DNA of 45,268 bases from Mesostigma viride (taxonomy: Eukaryota; Streptophyta; Mesostigmatophyceae; Mesostigmatales; Mesostigmataceae). The notes below the pieces were generated by a model, which had not been told where the DNA came from, searched no databases, and was given only the letters and a program-made list of their open reading frames with translations. The position numbers were made by a program, and so were the translations under genes. Shown piece by piece: positions 11,015 through 21,133 of the stretch (the stretch's first letter is position 1; each line of letters begins with the position of its first letter). Location of the stretch: the NCBI GenBank assembly GCA_009746045.1, contig RPFO01001483.1, positions 148,501 to 193,768 of the forward strand, written 5' to 3'.

Positions 11015-11894
11015 GGATTACGGGACGCGAGCCTCACAGCCAACCAGATGGCATGGATATGGCTACGCACGACGATGCTTCACACCATATGGCAAGTTCG
11101 CAACGAGACCGTATTCAAGTTACGTGCCGCGTACACGAGAGGTGCCGTGGTCCGCCGGTTTATCTCCTCTTGGAACCTGGCTATGCGTCGTTACTGGCTC
11201 CTGGCGACGGAACAACACAAAGTATGGGACCCGGGCCCTAACAATGACACCCCCAGCCCACTGGAAGTCTTCCATGCACTCATGGGCATGAACCAGGTCT
11301 TTACACTTATGCCGGATGACGTTACACCCTCCGCATTGGAAGTTTGTTATTATGGGTCAATTTTTGCCGTATTTGCATTACGAATAACCCTGGATTGTTT
11401 GTTGGGGAGCCAGTTAGAGTCCCGGGTTTTTATTATTTAATTAAAACCTTTTGTTTGTTTGTTTGTCCTACAGCCGTTCAAGGCACATGGGTACTTATTT
11501 AATTAATAAATTTCTTTTGTTTGTTTGGTAGATATCGTACACGCCGTCCCCAATTCGGCCGGCAATCCGGCCCGGCGGCCCCCCTTCGGCGGCCATAGGC
11601 TAGAGTCAGTGGAGGTCAGTGATACCCAGAGCCCACATGAGTTAATTAATTAATTTTGTTTGTTTGTTTGTTGAGTCCAGTCCTCAGCCCCCGGAGTTAA
11701 TTAATTAATTTTCTTTTGTTTTTTTTATGGTTTTCAGCCAGAACATTTTCCAGAAGCTAATTATTTAGTTAGAACTTCCAATGCGGGCACCCCACTTTAG
11801 GCACAACTAGGCATTTCCGGCTATTTTTGGCTTACCTGGGTCACCTTAACTGTTATATGGAAATAAACTAACACCCATTTCACCGGAAAAAAAA
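11015..11894 (+). mobile_element. 5'-truncated LINE of a second family, with poly(A), nested in the hAT
   Basis: An 880-bp insert ends in A-rich sequence and is flanked by a perfect 17-bp duplication. Its 5' part (11051-11230) encodes 'WIWLRTTMLHTIWQVRNETVF', which resembles the region after the reverse transcriptase in plant L1-type LINEs (zf-RVT region, 'W-x-x-R-N-x-x-x-F'). The 3' UTR holds four copies of a TTAATTAA plus TTTTGTTTGTTTG module, at about 11440, 11500, 11645 and 11697. It differs from the main LINE family of the window. The age order is LINE family 1, then hAT, then this LINE. Confidence 0.85.
11051..11440 (+). pseudogene. LINE ORF2 C-terminal fragment (zf-RVT-like region)
   Basis: An open frame of about 130 codons begins inside the truncation point, so its first codon has no meaning. 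Residues up to about 70 are Trp- and Arg-rich, matching the post-RT region of plant-type LINEs. The rest, from 'NNDTPSPLEVFHALMG' on, is the unique tail of this family. There is no catalytic motif. Confidence 0.55.
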
Positions 11895-12008
11895 AAATAA
11901 CAGTGTGCCAGCAAATGCCAGCTGTGCTACTGACGGTGTAATGCAATATAGCGACGACGAGGCCAGTGCGACTGTGCGACAGTGTGCAGCCATTTTCGAT
12001 TTGCAGCC

Positions 12009-12580
12009 ATGAAGAAGAAAGGGCCTGAATGGGATTTCGTTCTCGAGAAGAAAGAAGCAGTCACAGATGCTGTTAGTAACAAAACGCAGTTTGTGTCGAA
12101 TAAGTTCTGCTCATTTTGCAACAAGAAGTTCTCATACGGGGCGGGGGCAATCAGCGTATTCCGAGTCCGTGCACACTTTGCCGGAATCGCAGGGGAAGGG
12201 ATGTTACCCTGCGACAAAATTCCACCGAATATCTGGAGCAGGTTTCTCAGGATGTATAACAACAAGTCGCAGCAGTCAGACGCCAAGAAGCAGCACAATT
12301 TGAACAGGGCAATGGCGGAGATGGGAGGGGCAGCTGCGCCGGCTGACTTGTCGTCGGTTCCCAGCAAAGGCCAGCTGAGCATCACCAAATGGCTGGTTCC
12401 CGTCGACGAGAAAGGTGTCCAGCTGCTGGCTGCCGAATTTTTTATCGAGAACGGCATTGCTTCAATGCGGCTGAGAGCGCCTCTTTCAAGCAGATGGTGG
12501 CCGGCATGATCCAGTACAAAGGAGGGCACGTCACCCCTCCTTCTCGGAAGTTGTGTCTTATGTCCTCTCATGCATTATAT
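12009..12580 (+). pseudogene. hAT-type transposase N-terminus, BED zinc finger plus start of DUF659
   Basis: An ATG at 12009 opens a frame with a BED-like finger: 'FCSFCNKKFS' supplies CxxC, followed about 25 residues later by 'RAHFAG' and 'MLPC', the H-x-A-G...C pattern of transposase DNA-binding fingers. Further on, 'LLAAEFFIENGI' (near 12440) continues in the +1 frame as 'FNAAESASFKQMVAGM', then 'YKGGHVTPPSRK' (12464-12550). This is the N-terminal block of DUF659 hAT-like transposases. One base is thus missing near 12463. After about 12560 homology ends abruptly and the RNase-H-like catalytic and dimerisation regions are absent. It is a DNA-binding fragment that could at most compete for transposon ends. 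Confidence 0.8.
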
Positions 12581-12902
12581 AGTGGATGGCTTTCCTTACA
12601 ATCAATTAATTAATTGAATCCTTACTATTCCCGTTGCAGCATGCTCCCCCCTGCATTTAACAAATCATAATCAGATAGGATTGCAGGGCATAAATGGAAG
12701 ATGTTAATAAATAAGCATATACACCAAATTTCGGTTGTAATAACTGCGTGACCATCATCAAGGAGCGTGCTAATTGGGTGACTGACAATTGGACCACAAA
12801 AACTGTCGCGCATTTTACCACCGCGTATTTTATACCCCCCACGTATAATACGCGTATTTTAAGTCCACGTATTATACCCCGCACACGTATTTTCCAACCT
12901 GG

Positions 12903-13234
12903 GGTTTATACGGTTCGATTACGCGGATTCCTCCACTCCACCCATCTGCATCATGGAATATGTGCTACATGATCTCCTAACGGAGGCAAGTTATAATTTA
13001 ATTTAATTTAATTTAATTTTTAAATTTAATAGCGGCCCTGAGAAGGGGCATATGGCTTTTAATGCATCCTATATGCTACTTCCTCCAAGGGTAGGGATGT
13101 GAAACTACTCAGTCCTGCTCTGGGTGCACAAAGGGCACCTGCACACCACTATATTCAGGCACCTATAGCTATAGCGGGGTGCCGACGTAGAGGTGGGAAG
13201 ATCATCATGGCTATGCAAAGGGCCAAAGGCTCAG
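12903..13234 (+). repeat. LINE 3' UTR remainder and dispersed repeat, copy 2
   Basis: The GGTTTATA duplication is followed by the rest of the LINE 3' UTR ('CGATTACGCGG', 'CCACTCCACCCAT', 'GTGCTACATGATCTCC'). Then comes an (ATTTA)n-like AT tract, and then the 'GAGAAGGGGCATAT...AAGATCATCATGGCTAT' repeat also seen at 5550 and 16490. It is non-coding. Confidence 0.75.
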
Positions 13235-14239
13235 TGATGATTCATACGCCGTATTATACGCCGTATTTAGCGTATTATGCGCGATACGCAAGCGGCGCGT
13301 ACGAAAATGGGGTACTTTCATACGCAACGCGTATTTTTGCGCATTTTTGCGTATTTTCGCGTATTTTTGCAGGGGGGGTGTCCGAAACAAAAATATCAGA
13401 CACATACGCTGAAATTTTCCAAAAGTTGGCCCTTGGACCCTACCTACCTAGCACGTAGGCGCTATACCTAGCAAAACCCTGAGGTCCCAAGGGTTATAGG
13501 GGTCGACCTAGGGAGCAAAATGATCAGCTCCGCGAGCTCTAGGTCGTTTGAGCATATTGGTGTATGGGAAAATTCCGGTTTTCTAAAATGGGTCATTGGC
13601 CGGCGCGACGCGATACTGGCACGGCACGGCGCTGGATAGCCGAAGCCTTGTAGTGGTGGCAGACGGCAGCATACTTCCGTGCCTAGGGGCAGCACCATCT
13701 TGCGGGCAAACCCCCCCCCTCTATGGTACCTGCCAAAATTTTGACTGCAGATTTGGGTTCAGCTCGCCAAGTGCTATCAGTTTGTCCGTCAAACCGTTTC
13801 AAAATTCCGACCATACAGGGAGCTAGCAGAAATCCAAGTGTTTTGTTGTCAAAAACCCATATCGGCCCGGCACCCTACCTACCTACCCTTTAAGTTAACG
13901 GTTTTTGAGGCTCTGTAACTTCTAACCTAGAGACCCCCTGGGGCTGCACGACCAGTGGCAAACATGCTTGTTTTCGCGAGATCTACACGAATCCAGCGTC
14001 GTGTAAATTTTCTTGTTTTTGGACACCCCCCCTGTATTTTTGGCATATTTTTGGCTTACGAGGTGGGTGCATTTGCTTGCCTAGACTGCGGCGCGCCGAC
14101 CTGTAGTAGGAACAAATAATTGCGTGATGAGCTAGCTAGTGTATAGTGCACTAAAGCTAAAAGCGCGTTCATTGTGACTTGTGAAGGCGGGAAGGTGAAG
14201 GCGGGAAGGCTGAAGATTCATCATCAAGAGGGTGATAAG

Positions 14240-14280
14240 CAACAGTATATTTGGAAATAAACGTACACCTATTTATCTGG
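14240..14280 (+). mobile_element. 41-bp LINE tail insertion with 17-bp target duplication
   Basis: A 17-bp direct repeat with one mismatch (ATCAAGARGGTGATAAG, 14223-14239 and 14281-14297) flanks a 41-bp piece. Its 'GGAAATAAAC-TACACC-ATTT' core matches the extreme 3' end of the LINE at 11858-11880. It is best read as a severely 5'-truncated copy of that second LINE family. Confidence 0.6.
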
Positions 14281-14375
14281 ATCAAGAAGGTGATAAGGTG
14301 TGCCAGCAACGTCGTGGTCGTCTGGCACCTAGATCGTAGCATATCGACATCCAGGCATGGCTGACACGTGAATCA

Positions 14376-14870
14376 ATGGAACACGATGATGATGTGCGGC
14401 CCGATGAAGAAGAGGCCACATCCGAAACTGTCTGGACATACATTAGCAAAGAGCGCATCCTCAAGAATCGGCAGCAGACAAATAACTACTACATGGATGA
14501 TGGAGTACTCCGTTACAGGCTGCTGGTCGAGCAGGCGGAGAAGGAAAGCAATACCAGGAAGAGGAAGGCGACTAGTGACGCCAAGAAGCAGGCTGATGTG
14601 CGGGCGGCACTTAAAGACAGGCTTGCAGACGTTGTAGAAACCGACGCCTCTAACTGGGTGTCCCCTCATGCCAGCAACACCTCGGGGCGCGCTGCTGGGG
14701 CGGCTGGGCCAAGCGGATCATCAAAGGGCCAATCCACCGACGGTAATTTGCCCGCACCTTATGGGCTCAGCAAAGAGCAGCTGGACGAGGAGCTGTGCGA
14801 GGCATTCATTTGCGCCTTTCAATGCCATCGACGCCCTTCAATGTCATCGACACCTCGGGGCAATGTATAG
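14376..14870 (+). CDS. Hypothetical protein, 164 aa, inside a transposon-like element
   Basis: The frame opens with an ATG and an acidic N-terminus ('EHDDDVRPDEEEA'), continues with a Lys/Arg-rich helical stretch (residues 45-85), a Ser/Gly/Ala-rich linker (100-130), and ends with 'LSKEQLDEELCEAFICAF'. The last block resembles the segment just before the conserved core of some hAT transposases, and the frame stops there, as in the 12009 copy. I therefore suspect a transposase N-terminus that lost its catalytic part. There is no zinc finger. The function is not known and this may be non-functional. Confidence 0.45.
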   Translation: MEHDDDVRPDEEEATSETVWTYISKERILKNRQQTNNYYMDDGVLRYRLLVEQAEKESNTRKRKATSDAKKQADVRAALKDRLADVVETDASNWVSPHASNTSGRAAGAAGPSGSSKGQSTDGNLPAPYGLSKEQLDEELCEAFICAFQCHRRPSMSSTPRGNV

Positions 14871-15366
14871 TGCATGCATATCTTGAGTTCTACAAATTTA
14901 TTATCCTTTCCAGTGAGTTGTGCATTGATACTGGTATTGATACTTAGTTGCATGTTGTCTCGATTTTGAAGAGAAACTATCAAGTTAGACCGTTAGAAAC
15001 TAAGCTTGTATTTAGGTAGTGGTGGCAATGCCAAAGGTCATGCTATATATGTCATGTATAGGCAAAAGGTATGGAAAAACACCAGCAGACTATGCTTGGT
15101 TGCTCAGAATGTTGAAAACCCCTCAAAATCATGCCAAAAAAGGGGTTTTCAACGGTTAGCGTACGATCAGCGTATAATACATTATACACCGCGTATTATA
15201 CATTATACACCTGGGGCCGCGTACGACGCGTATCGCGTATGAATCATCAGTTTGCTGAATAGTGCATGTACTAATTAAACTCGTGCTCCCGTGCATGCAT
15301 GTATGACCTGTACAAGTTAGAGTTGTGTCAATTCATGCATGGCTGCAGATCGATCGATGCCGGCTG

Positions 15367-15655
15367 TTCTGATCAGACACTCCGCAAAGGTGAAAACCTT
15401 TGCGTTCAGTGCCAGGCCGCGGAAAACGCGGAAAACGCGATCTGCAAATGAATCCGACCGGAATCGAACTGGGGACCTCTCGCACCAATTTTGCTGACTA
15501 TAGGACGGACGTCTCCGGATACCATGGCATCGCCAACTTACACCTACAGTCATCCGCAAAAGTTCTCCTGTCCGGGGAGTGATGCAAGCCTTTCGGATTT
15601 GGTACTAGATAAATCACTCGAGATCTGTGTGTAGGAGTACTACACACGTGTCTGC
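15367..15655 (-). mobile_element. tRNA-derived SINE, copy 1 (longest)
   Basis: On the minus strand, 15509-15453 forms a shortened tRNA-like body. The 5' TCCGTCC can pair with the 3' GGTCGGA (one mismatch), and an exact B-box-type AGTTCGATTCC lies before the 3' arm. About 57 nt replaces the usual 72, so it cannot be a working tRNA. The body is followed by a conserved tail with two CGCGTTTTC repeats and a perfect 8-bp hairpin (GCAAAGGT-TTTC-ACCTTTGC). The upstream part on the plus strand (15560-15655) is shared with copy 3. RNA polymerase III transcription from the internal boxes is the expected mode. Confidence 0.7.
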
Positions 15656-15767
15656 ACGCGAGACTTGTTCAGTCTCGCACCGTGAGACGGGCTGAACACG
15701 GCTGAATCCTTCTTTTTAGTAGAAGGGGGCGTAGCCGGTACTATCGAAATCAGCCAAGCGTATATTC

Positions 15768-15935
15768 TGATCAGACACTCCGCAAAGGTGAAAACCTTTG
15801 CGTTCAGTGCCAGGCCGCGGAAAACGCGGAAAACGCGATCTGCAAATGAATCCGACCGGAATCGAACTGGGGACCTCTCGCACCAATTTTGCTGACTATA
15901 GGACGGACGTCTCCGGCTGTTGACTATACTGCATG
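15768..15935 (-). mobile_element. tRNA-derived SINE, copy 2
   Basis: This is nearly identical to copy 1 over its tRNA-like part (15907-15851 on the minus strand) and its tail, but it lacks the shared flank beyond 15920. The near identity suggests a recent duplication, either tandem or by retroposition. Confidence 0.7.
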
Positions 15936-16147
15936 ATACCAGGGTCTAGGCCCTTCTAGTCGCTCTACACGTAAGGCAGCCATAATTTAAATGCACAAGG
16001 CTACACATTTCCATCACCATTCATATTCATCATCCTGAACGACTCGAACACGCGGACAAGATAACGGCAGGCTCGAGCTACCAATGATGGTCCGGATTCT
16101 CCCGATTTCTGGCCTGCACTGGTTGTCTCCTTGATACCAGGGCCGTC

Positions 16148-16441
16148 TATTCTGATTTGGCACGCCGCAAAGGTGAAAACTATTTGCGTTCAGTGCCGGT
16201 CCGCGGAAAACGCGGAAAACGCGATCTGCAAATGAATCCGACCGCGGAATCGAACTGGAGACCTCTCGCACCAACTTTCGCTGACTATAGGACGGACGTC
16301 TCCGGATCCTAGGGCATCGCCAACTTTACACCTACAGTCATCCGCAAAACTTTCTCCTGTCCGGGGAGTGATGCAAGCCTTTCGGATTTGGTACTAGATA
16401 AATCATTCGAGATCTGTGTGTGTAGGAGTACTACACACCGT
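16148..16441 (-). mobile_element. tRNA-derived SINE, copy 3
   Basis: This matches copy 1 along its whole length, including the flank ending in 'GTAGGAGTACTACACAC', with scattered substitutions (for example the tail hairpin is imperfect). It is therefore older than copy 2. The tRNA-like part is 16296-16237 on the minus strand. Confidence 0.68.
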
Positions 16442-16484
16442 CTATAGTTGCATGTCGCACTTAACATTAATCAATTAACTAATC

Positions 16485-16803
16485 TGCTGAGAAGCCATGC
16501 CCTAGCCAGCCTTTGTATGACCATGATGATCTTCCCCCCCATGCCAGCACCTTTCGGTAGGTGCTAGGATAGCCATAGTGGTGTGCAGGTGCACTTGGTG
16601 CACCCAGGGCAGGTACGTGTATTTGTAAACACCCTACCCAGCTAGCTTGCAGGAAGTACAACCCAGAGTGTATTATAATATAAGCCATATTCTGAGCCAT
16701 ATTATAAGGCCATATATACCCCTTCTCAGTTTCAATTGGTAAATAAACTTTTTAAACTCTTGATTTCAATTGGTTCAGGGACATTTTAAAAAAATTAAAT
16801 TAA
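16485..16803 (-). repeat. LINE 3' tail and dispersed repeat, copy 3
   Basis: In reverse orientation this carries the same blocks as 5550-5835 and 13035-13225. It joins an AT-rich stretch that, once the element at 16804-18521 is removed, continues directly into the LINE 3' UTR at 18522. It is thus the distal end of the minus-strand LINE that is broken into pieces up to 27.2 kb. Confidence 0.7.
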
Positions 16804-18521
16804 CTCGTCGTCTGTCCCTGGTCCTCTACGGAGGACTGAGTTGAACTCAGTCCTCTCTAGAGGACCGAGTTTTTGGGTTTCGTAGAAAATTCGCCCCGGT
16901 CAGAATGTTTGACAAAAAAATTCTCTCAAAATTTATTCAAATACTACGTGAAAAGATCTTTCTTGGACATATTTTTGGGATTTTTTTGGATTTGGTATGC
17001 GCGGCTAACTGTACGGTCAAAGTACAGGTGGTAAGGGTACTTTTCCACGTGAAACGCGAGTTCCGGAAATGCACGACCTAGCCATGGCGGCTCGCGCCCA
17101 TGCATGCAGTTTACGTTTGCGGACGAGTTAGCCGTCCAAACTCAGTAAATAGATTTAACATGCCCTAAAGATGATATAAATCAATTTTTAGCTCGCGGGG
17201 ATGCGATTTACCCGGTGTCGGCACTGTTCTTGCTGGAAAAAACTGCGATAAGGCAGGTCGACGGAATTGATTACTGCGCTTGCTTTCCGGCGCAATTTCA
17301 ATGGCTGATAGGTTTCTTTCTACATTTTAACATGAATTGTATTAGAATATATTGAGTGACAGTATAGATTTGATGATCTCGACCATTCTGTCACGTCATG
17401 GTCTATATGCCGCAAAGTGCCACTTTTGCGGGCACCGCCTGGGCCAAGGTAACGCCAGCCGTGCCAGGTAAAGCCGGATAATCGTTGCCTCTTCGTTCCT
17501 TGATGTTCGTACATGAGTTTAAGCTTGCGAGGCGTTGTCAGGTTCAAGTCTTGATGCTCTTTCTTGACCGTTGCCTGCCCCTCTCTAAAACCCCCTTTTC
17601 AGATGATGTTAGCAGGCATTTGCCTTAACCCAGTGTAGTTGTGCAGGGTTTTAGGAGCTGTGCAGGTTTAAACACCTTCATAGATGTTAGTTATTCTTTT
17701 GCTACGTTCATACTGCATGATTGTGTGGCCACGGGCTGCGTCAAGGGTGCATTCAAGCTTTTACGGGTGAGTGAAAAGTCTTGGTGACAAACCACTGCCA
17801 TCATGTGCCAGCAACTATGTTGGCCACATCATGGCAAGGCAAAACAGTTATAGCCATATCTATTGTTGTTTGAAACAATGGAAATATGCTTAACCTACCC
17901 ATTATATTGGTGGTTGACACTTATAACATAACCCTTTGTTGGTAGGTATCCAAGCCCATTCCCTACATGCATGCATAGGCTCTCACTACATGATAAGGTA
18001 TGATATACCTGAAGTATGATGATGCAAGTGTGTTGTCCTGTAATGCTTGAAGGGAAATGAGTTGATTGGGATGGTTGGTGGCCACGGTGATGTAGTATGA
18101 CCGCACTTACACGCTAGCAAAGTTAGCAAAAGCCCCATTCCTCTCCTGAGGACTGAGAGTTTTTTAATTGTTTCAGGCAGTTGCAGTGGCCAAATGGAGC
18201 CCAGTTTTTTGCCACGCTTCAAGAACTATGTTGTTTACATGCCTATATTTTTTCTTCATGCACCAGGATTTGATTGAATTTTTCCCACTCGTTCTTATCC
18301 CGAAAAATGCAAATTCGCGAGGGGCGCCCAACGTCCGTGTAATTTTCAGGTGTTCGGGTCAAGTTTTCACATATGCAGTATTTTTGCCAACAAAATGATA
18401 TCTAGTACACCCCAGATCCACATCAAAACATTTGGGATGGACCCCCCACCTAGTCGCTACACGCGGTTGAAAATTGTCAACTCAGTCCTCCTGTGAGGAC
18501 TGAGTTGGGACAGACGACGAG
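16804..18521. mobile_element. TTAA-flanked DNA transposon 1 (1718 bp)
   Basis: The perfect 15-bp ends CTCGTCGTCTGTCCC are inverted and flanked by TTAA on both sides. The empty site exists in the LINE copy at 6069-6083. Next to each end lies a palindrome built on GAGGACTGAGTT (16830-16856 and 18479-18506). The interior 16985-18110 is related to 24880-25985. TTAA duplication suggests a piggyBac-type enzyme. A TA duplication with 16-bp ends (Tc1/mariner type) fits equally well, because the sequence is the same. No transposase is seen; a short minus-strand peptide is conserved with the 24.7-kb element. Confidence 0.82.
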
Positions 18522-19096
18522 TTAAATTATAACATGCCTCCGTTGGGAGATCATGTAGCACATATGTTCCTTGATGGATGGGTGGAGTGGAAGGAGCCGC
18601 GTAATCGAACTATAAACCTATAACTCTAAGCTATCTAGTCTAGAAAAATCCTATCTACGCTACTCATCGAAACGCCACCGCCTCTTGGGGGGAGGTGGCT
18701 TGCACACAGGGGCTGGCGTGTGAGCCTGGACAATCTTCTGCCATGCACCGCGTCTTGTTCTGCATGGCAGTCCAAAGAAGGGAGAGAGAGTGGATGCGGT
18801 GTTCAAACTTGGGCTGGGACCACTAGGTCGTCCAGCAACATCTGGATGTAGTTCGTGACATGTTTCCCTACCCTTTTGGGAATGCCCTTGGGGCCAGGCC
18901 AGGTCAGAATATGCCGCCCTGGCTGGCCAAGCCGCTGGGGGCGCCTGCCAGACCAAGGGCGGTGTCGACCTCAGTGGCTGGTGCGAGCAAGGTGTCCTAC
19001 AAATGCTATCCTACGCCGGTCTAATCTCGTCCGAAATACGAGGCATGCCCTGATACAAAGACTCTAATGACGGGCGCTTGGAAAACCCTACGTTAA
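18522..19096 (-). mobile_element. LINE fragment (3' UTR and ORF2 C-terminus), first half of a split copy
   Basis: On the minus strand the 3' UTR and the end of ORF2 match the copies at 6060-6630 and 10200-10690. The homology stops at 19092-19096 in 'CCCTACGTTAA'. The next LINE bases in the other copies ('GGACCTGTCGGAGCATCC') are found 7.3 kb away at 26383, which proves that one copy has been split. Confidence 0.85.
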
Positions 19097-20812
19097 CTCT
19101 TCAACCGTCTGGACTGGAACCACCGAAACGGACTGAGTTTGGGTATCTTTGTGCGCCTGAGAGTAACTAGCCAAATAACATTTTCTGGCCCACCCTTGGA
19201 ACCAAGCATGCTTTTATATCAAATAATGTTTGGGAAATTTGGTTGGTCACATATCTATGCCCCATGCATGCTATAAATAGCACCCCCCCCAGGGGGGTAC
19301 GGTGCACATGGGGTTGGAGACATATATAATGCATTATAGACCATTTACACAAATCAGGTGGCCCTGGCCTTTTAAAGGCAGTTTATTAGAATCACAGGCA
19401 TGCCATCAATGCATTCACAGCATGAAATGTCACAGAACTGCACATGCTAGCTAGCAAACAGCCCAAAATAGCTCAGACCGTTATAACGGTGCAAGCTATT
19501 TTGGGACGGTTGCTAGAACTGCCGTATAGGTTTCCTATCCCAAAGTGGCACAAAACAACTAGATGGCCACAAAAGCAATGCCAACACCATGTCCAGCATG
19601 TAAGACACAAGCTCATGCTATACAATAGGTGTAAGGCTCATATCAAGGCCTAAAGCGCGCGTACAAAGGGTGGCAAGGAGCTACATCACTAACACACCCA
19701 ATGAACGACAAAACACCTCTATGTTCTCGGAAACAATGAATAAAACAATAGGAATAAGTTGGTATAATGCTCCCATGCAAACAGGTTATGGGTATCTCCA
19801 CGATTTTCACATGCAATGGATGCAAAACAAGAAGGTGGGCGTTGGCCAGCAAAACAAGAAGCCACGCCTAACACTGGTCAGAAAAGAACTTGTCTCGGGG
19901 TGCTTGACCAAGGAAAAGCATTGGGTAATCAACGTTACCATATTAGTGACCGATAACAATCGTTACCTCGCTATTTCCGTTGCAGCATCAGCTAACGGTG
20001 ACCAAACATGGTCCAAAATCTGCTTGACCTGATGGTATTCCCCAACCATGACAAGCCGATGCGTAGAGGCAGCAAAACAACAAAAAGACAATCACAACCC
20101 CTCGGTAATAACTCTGATATTAGCTTTAAACGATAATACAACTATATACGGCTAATAGAACACGCTTGGAGGCTAGAACGTACCAGGTCGGTACAGCAGA
20201 TTACCTTTCTTGCGCGAGCCAGCACGCCAGAGTAATGGACGTAGCCTCGAGCCTTTACTGGCTGCCAATGCTAATAAATCTTGTTGGGAACAACGTACTA
20301 AATTGATCGATGCGCAGATGTCTGGGAAAATTCGGCCTAGCAACATGCAGCACTCGCACCATCACTGCCTGGCCGCTAACGTCATTTGCTGCGCCGACCA
20401 GCACCCTGAGACCCATCTACGTACCTCCGAACCTTCCATGGCTAGGGATATTCAATTTTTAGGATCTAAGAATCATGCCTACAAAATTTGAGTCCAATAC
20501 GTCAAGCCATTCTCTCGTACCAGTCAGTTCTTTGCACCGCCATAGCCGTGCGCGTCAATATTTTTCCTGCACGTCGGTCCCGTTGGACCATGGTACCCCC
20601 CTAACTTTGCTCAATCATATCTCCCTGGCCAGGTGTCCAAAGTACGGTCTGAAGTGCTCTACGGAAAGCTGACGTCTAGATCTTTCGATCCCCCCAGGTT
20701 TGACCGTTAAATTATTATTGGCGCGGCGCCTGGTAGGCGCACAAACTCAGTCCGTTAAGAGTGGTAGGACTTCAACTGGTACCACGAAAACGGCGCGAGA
20801 ACGGTTTAAGAG
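19097..20812. mobile_element. TTAA-flanked DNA transposon 2 (1716 bp)
   Basis: The ends CTCTTCAACCGT and, inverted, CTCTTAAACCGT match at 11 of 12 positions. The subterminal repeat ACGGACTGAGTTTG (19128-19141) is inverted at 20742-20755, and both are followed by a GTGCGCC word. The left flank is TTAA; the right flank reads TTA, with the final A restored once the Harbinger at 20816-24693 is removed. The GGACTGAGTT word and the length resemble element 1, so the two may share a mobilising enzyme. No protein-coding gene is seen inside; short frames lack motifs. Confidence 0.7.
19451..19516. repeat. 66-bp near-perfect palindrome
   Basis: Two 23-bp arms (19451-19473 and 19494-19516) are inverted copies with three mismatches, including the perfect 12-bp CCCAAAATAGCT. 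The 20-bp centre holds its own 14-bp palindrome ACCGTTATAACGGT. It could extrude as a cruciform or be a tiny inverted-repeat element. It lies inside DNA transposon 2. Confidence 0.8.
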
Positions 20813-20815
20813 TTA
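20813..20815 (+). repeat. TTA target duplication of the Harbinger, left
   Basis: TTA here is matched by TTA at 24694-24696. A 3-bp TWA duplication is diagnostic for PIF/Harbinger elements. Confidence 0.75.
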
Positions 20816-21133
20816 GGCCCTTTCCACATTCGTCAGTTCCGGGGAGTTAGGGTCCTAATTCAGTCGGTTCCGGAACTAGAGGTTTCCACATTGGGCCGTC
20901 CAATTAGAAATGTAATTCTAATTAACCGCTAATTCGACCGGAACTGGGGTGGAACTCCTGGAACTCGAAAAAAGCAGTTCCGGCCAGTTCCAGTCAGAAT
21001 TAATTTTTTTTTTTTGGTCGATGCACGAAAAGGGCGGGGAACACGACGTGAAAAGGGCGGGGAACACGTGCACGCCGGGAAGACAGTGCGGCCACCATCG
21101 CTGCCGCGCGTTAGTGGATGAAAGTGCGTAGCC

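Larger units (their letters stand above)
10701..12902 (+). mobile_element. hAT-like DNA transposon, 2.2 kb, non-autonomous
   Basis: The element is bounded by an exact 8-bp duplication. Its imperfect terminal inverted repeats match at 12 of 17 positions: the left end reads CCGGGTTGGTCTGTACG and the inverted right end CCAGGTTGGAAAATACG. It sits in the 3' UTR of a LINE whose empty version is present in the same window. Inside are a BED-finger/DUF659-type transposase N-terminus (12009-12580) and a separate LINE insertion (11015-11894). The catalytic half of the transposase is missing, so it could only move in trans. Both subterminal regions are rich in 'CGTATTTTA/CGTATAATACG' words, also found near the ends of the 13235-15249 element. 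Confidence 0.85.
13235..15249. mobile_element. Putative DNA transposon with 15-bp terminal inverted repeats
   Basis: TGATGATTCATACGC at 13235 is exactly inverted at the right end. Both ends continue into dense 'CGTATTATACG/GCGATACGC' words. It interrupts the dispersed repeat (copy 2). I find no convincing target duplication, so the superfamily is open. An internal ORF at 14376 and a 41-bp LINE-tail insertion (14240-14280) are listed separately. The length, AT/CG-rich ends and resemblance to the hAT subterminal words suggest a relative of the element at 10701-12902. Confidence 0.6.

Noticed and set aside
13235-15249. hAT assignment with an 8-bp target duplication
   Set aside because: The 15-bp inverted ends are clear, but the flanks (GGCTCAG and GTTTGCTG) are not duplicates, so the superfamily is left open.
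15453-15509. A functional tRNA gene
   Set aside because: The tRNA-like body is 57 nt, lacks an anticodon arm and is repeated with a common tail, as in SINEs.
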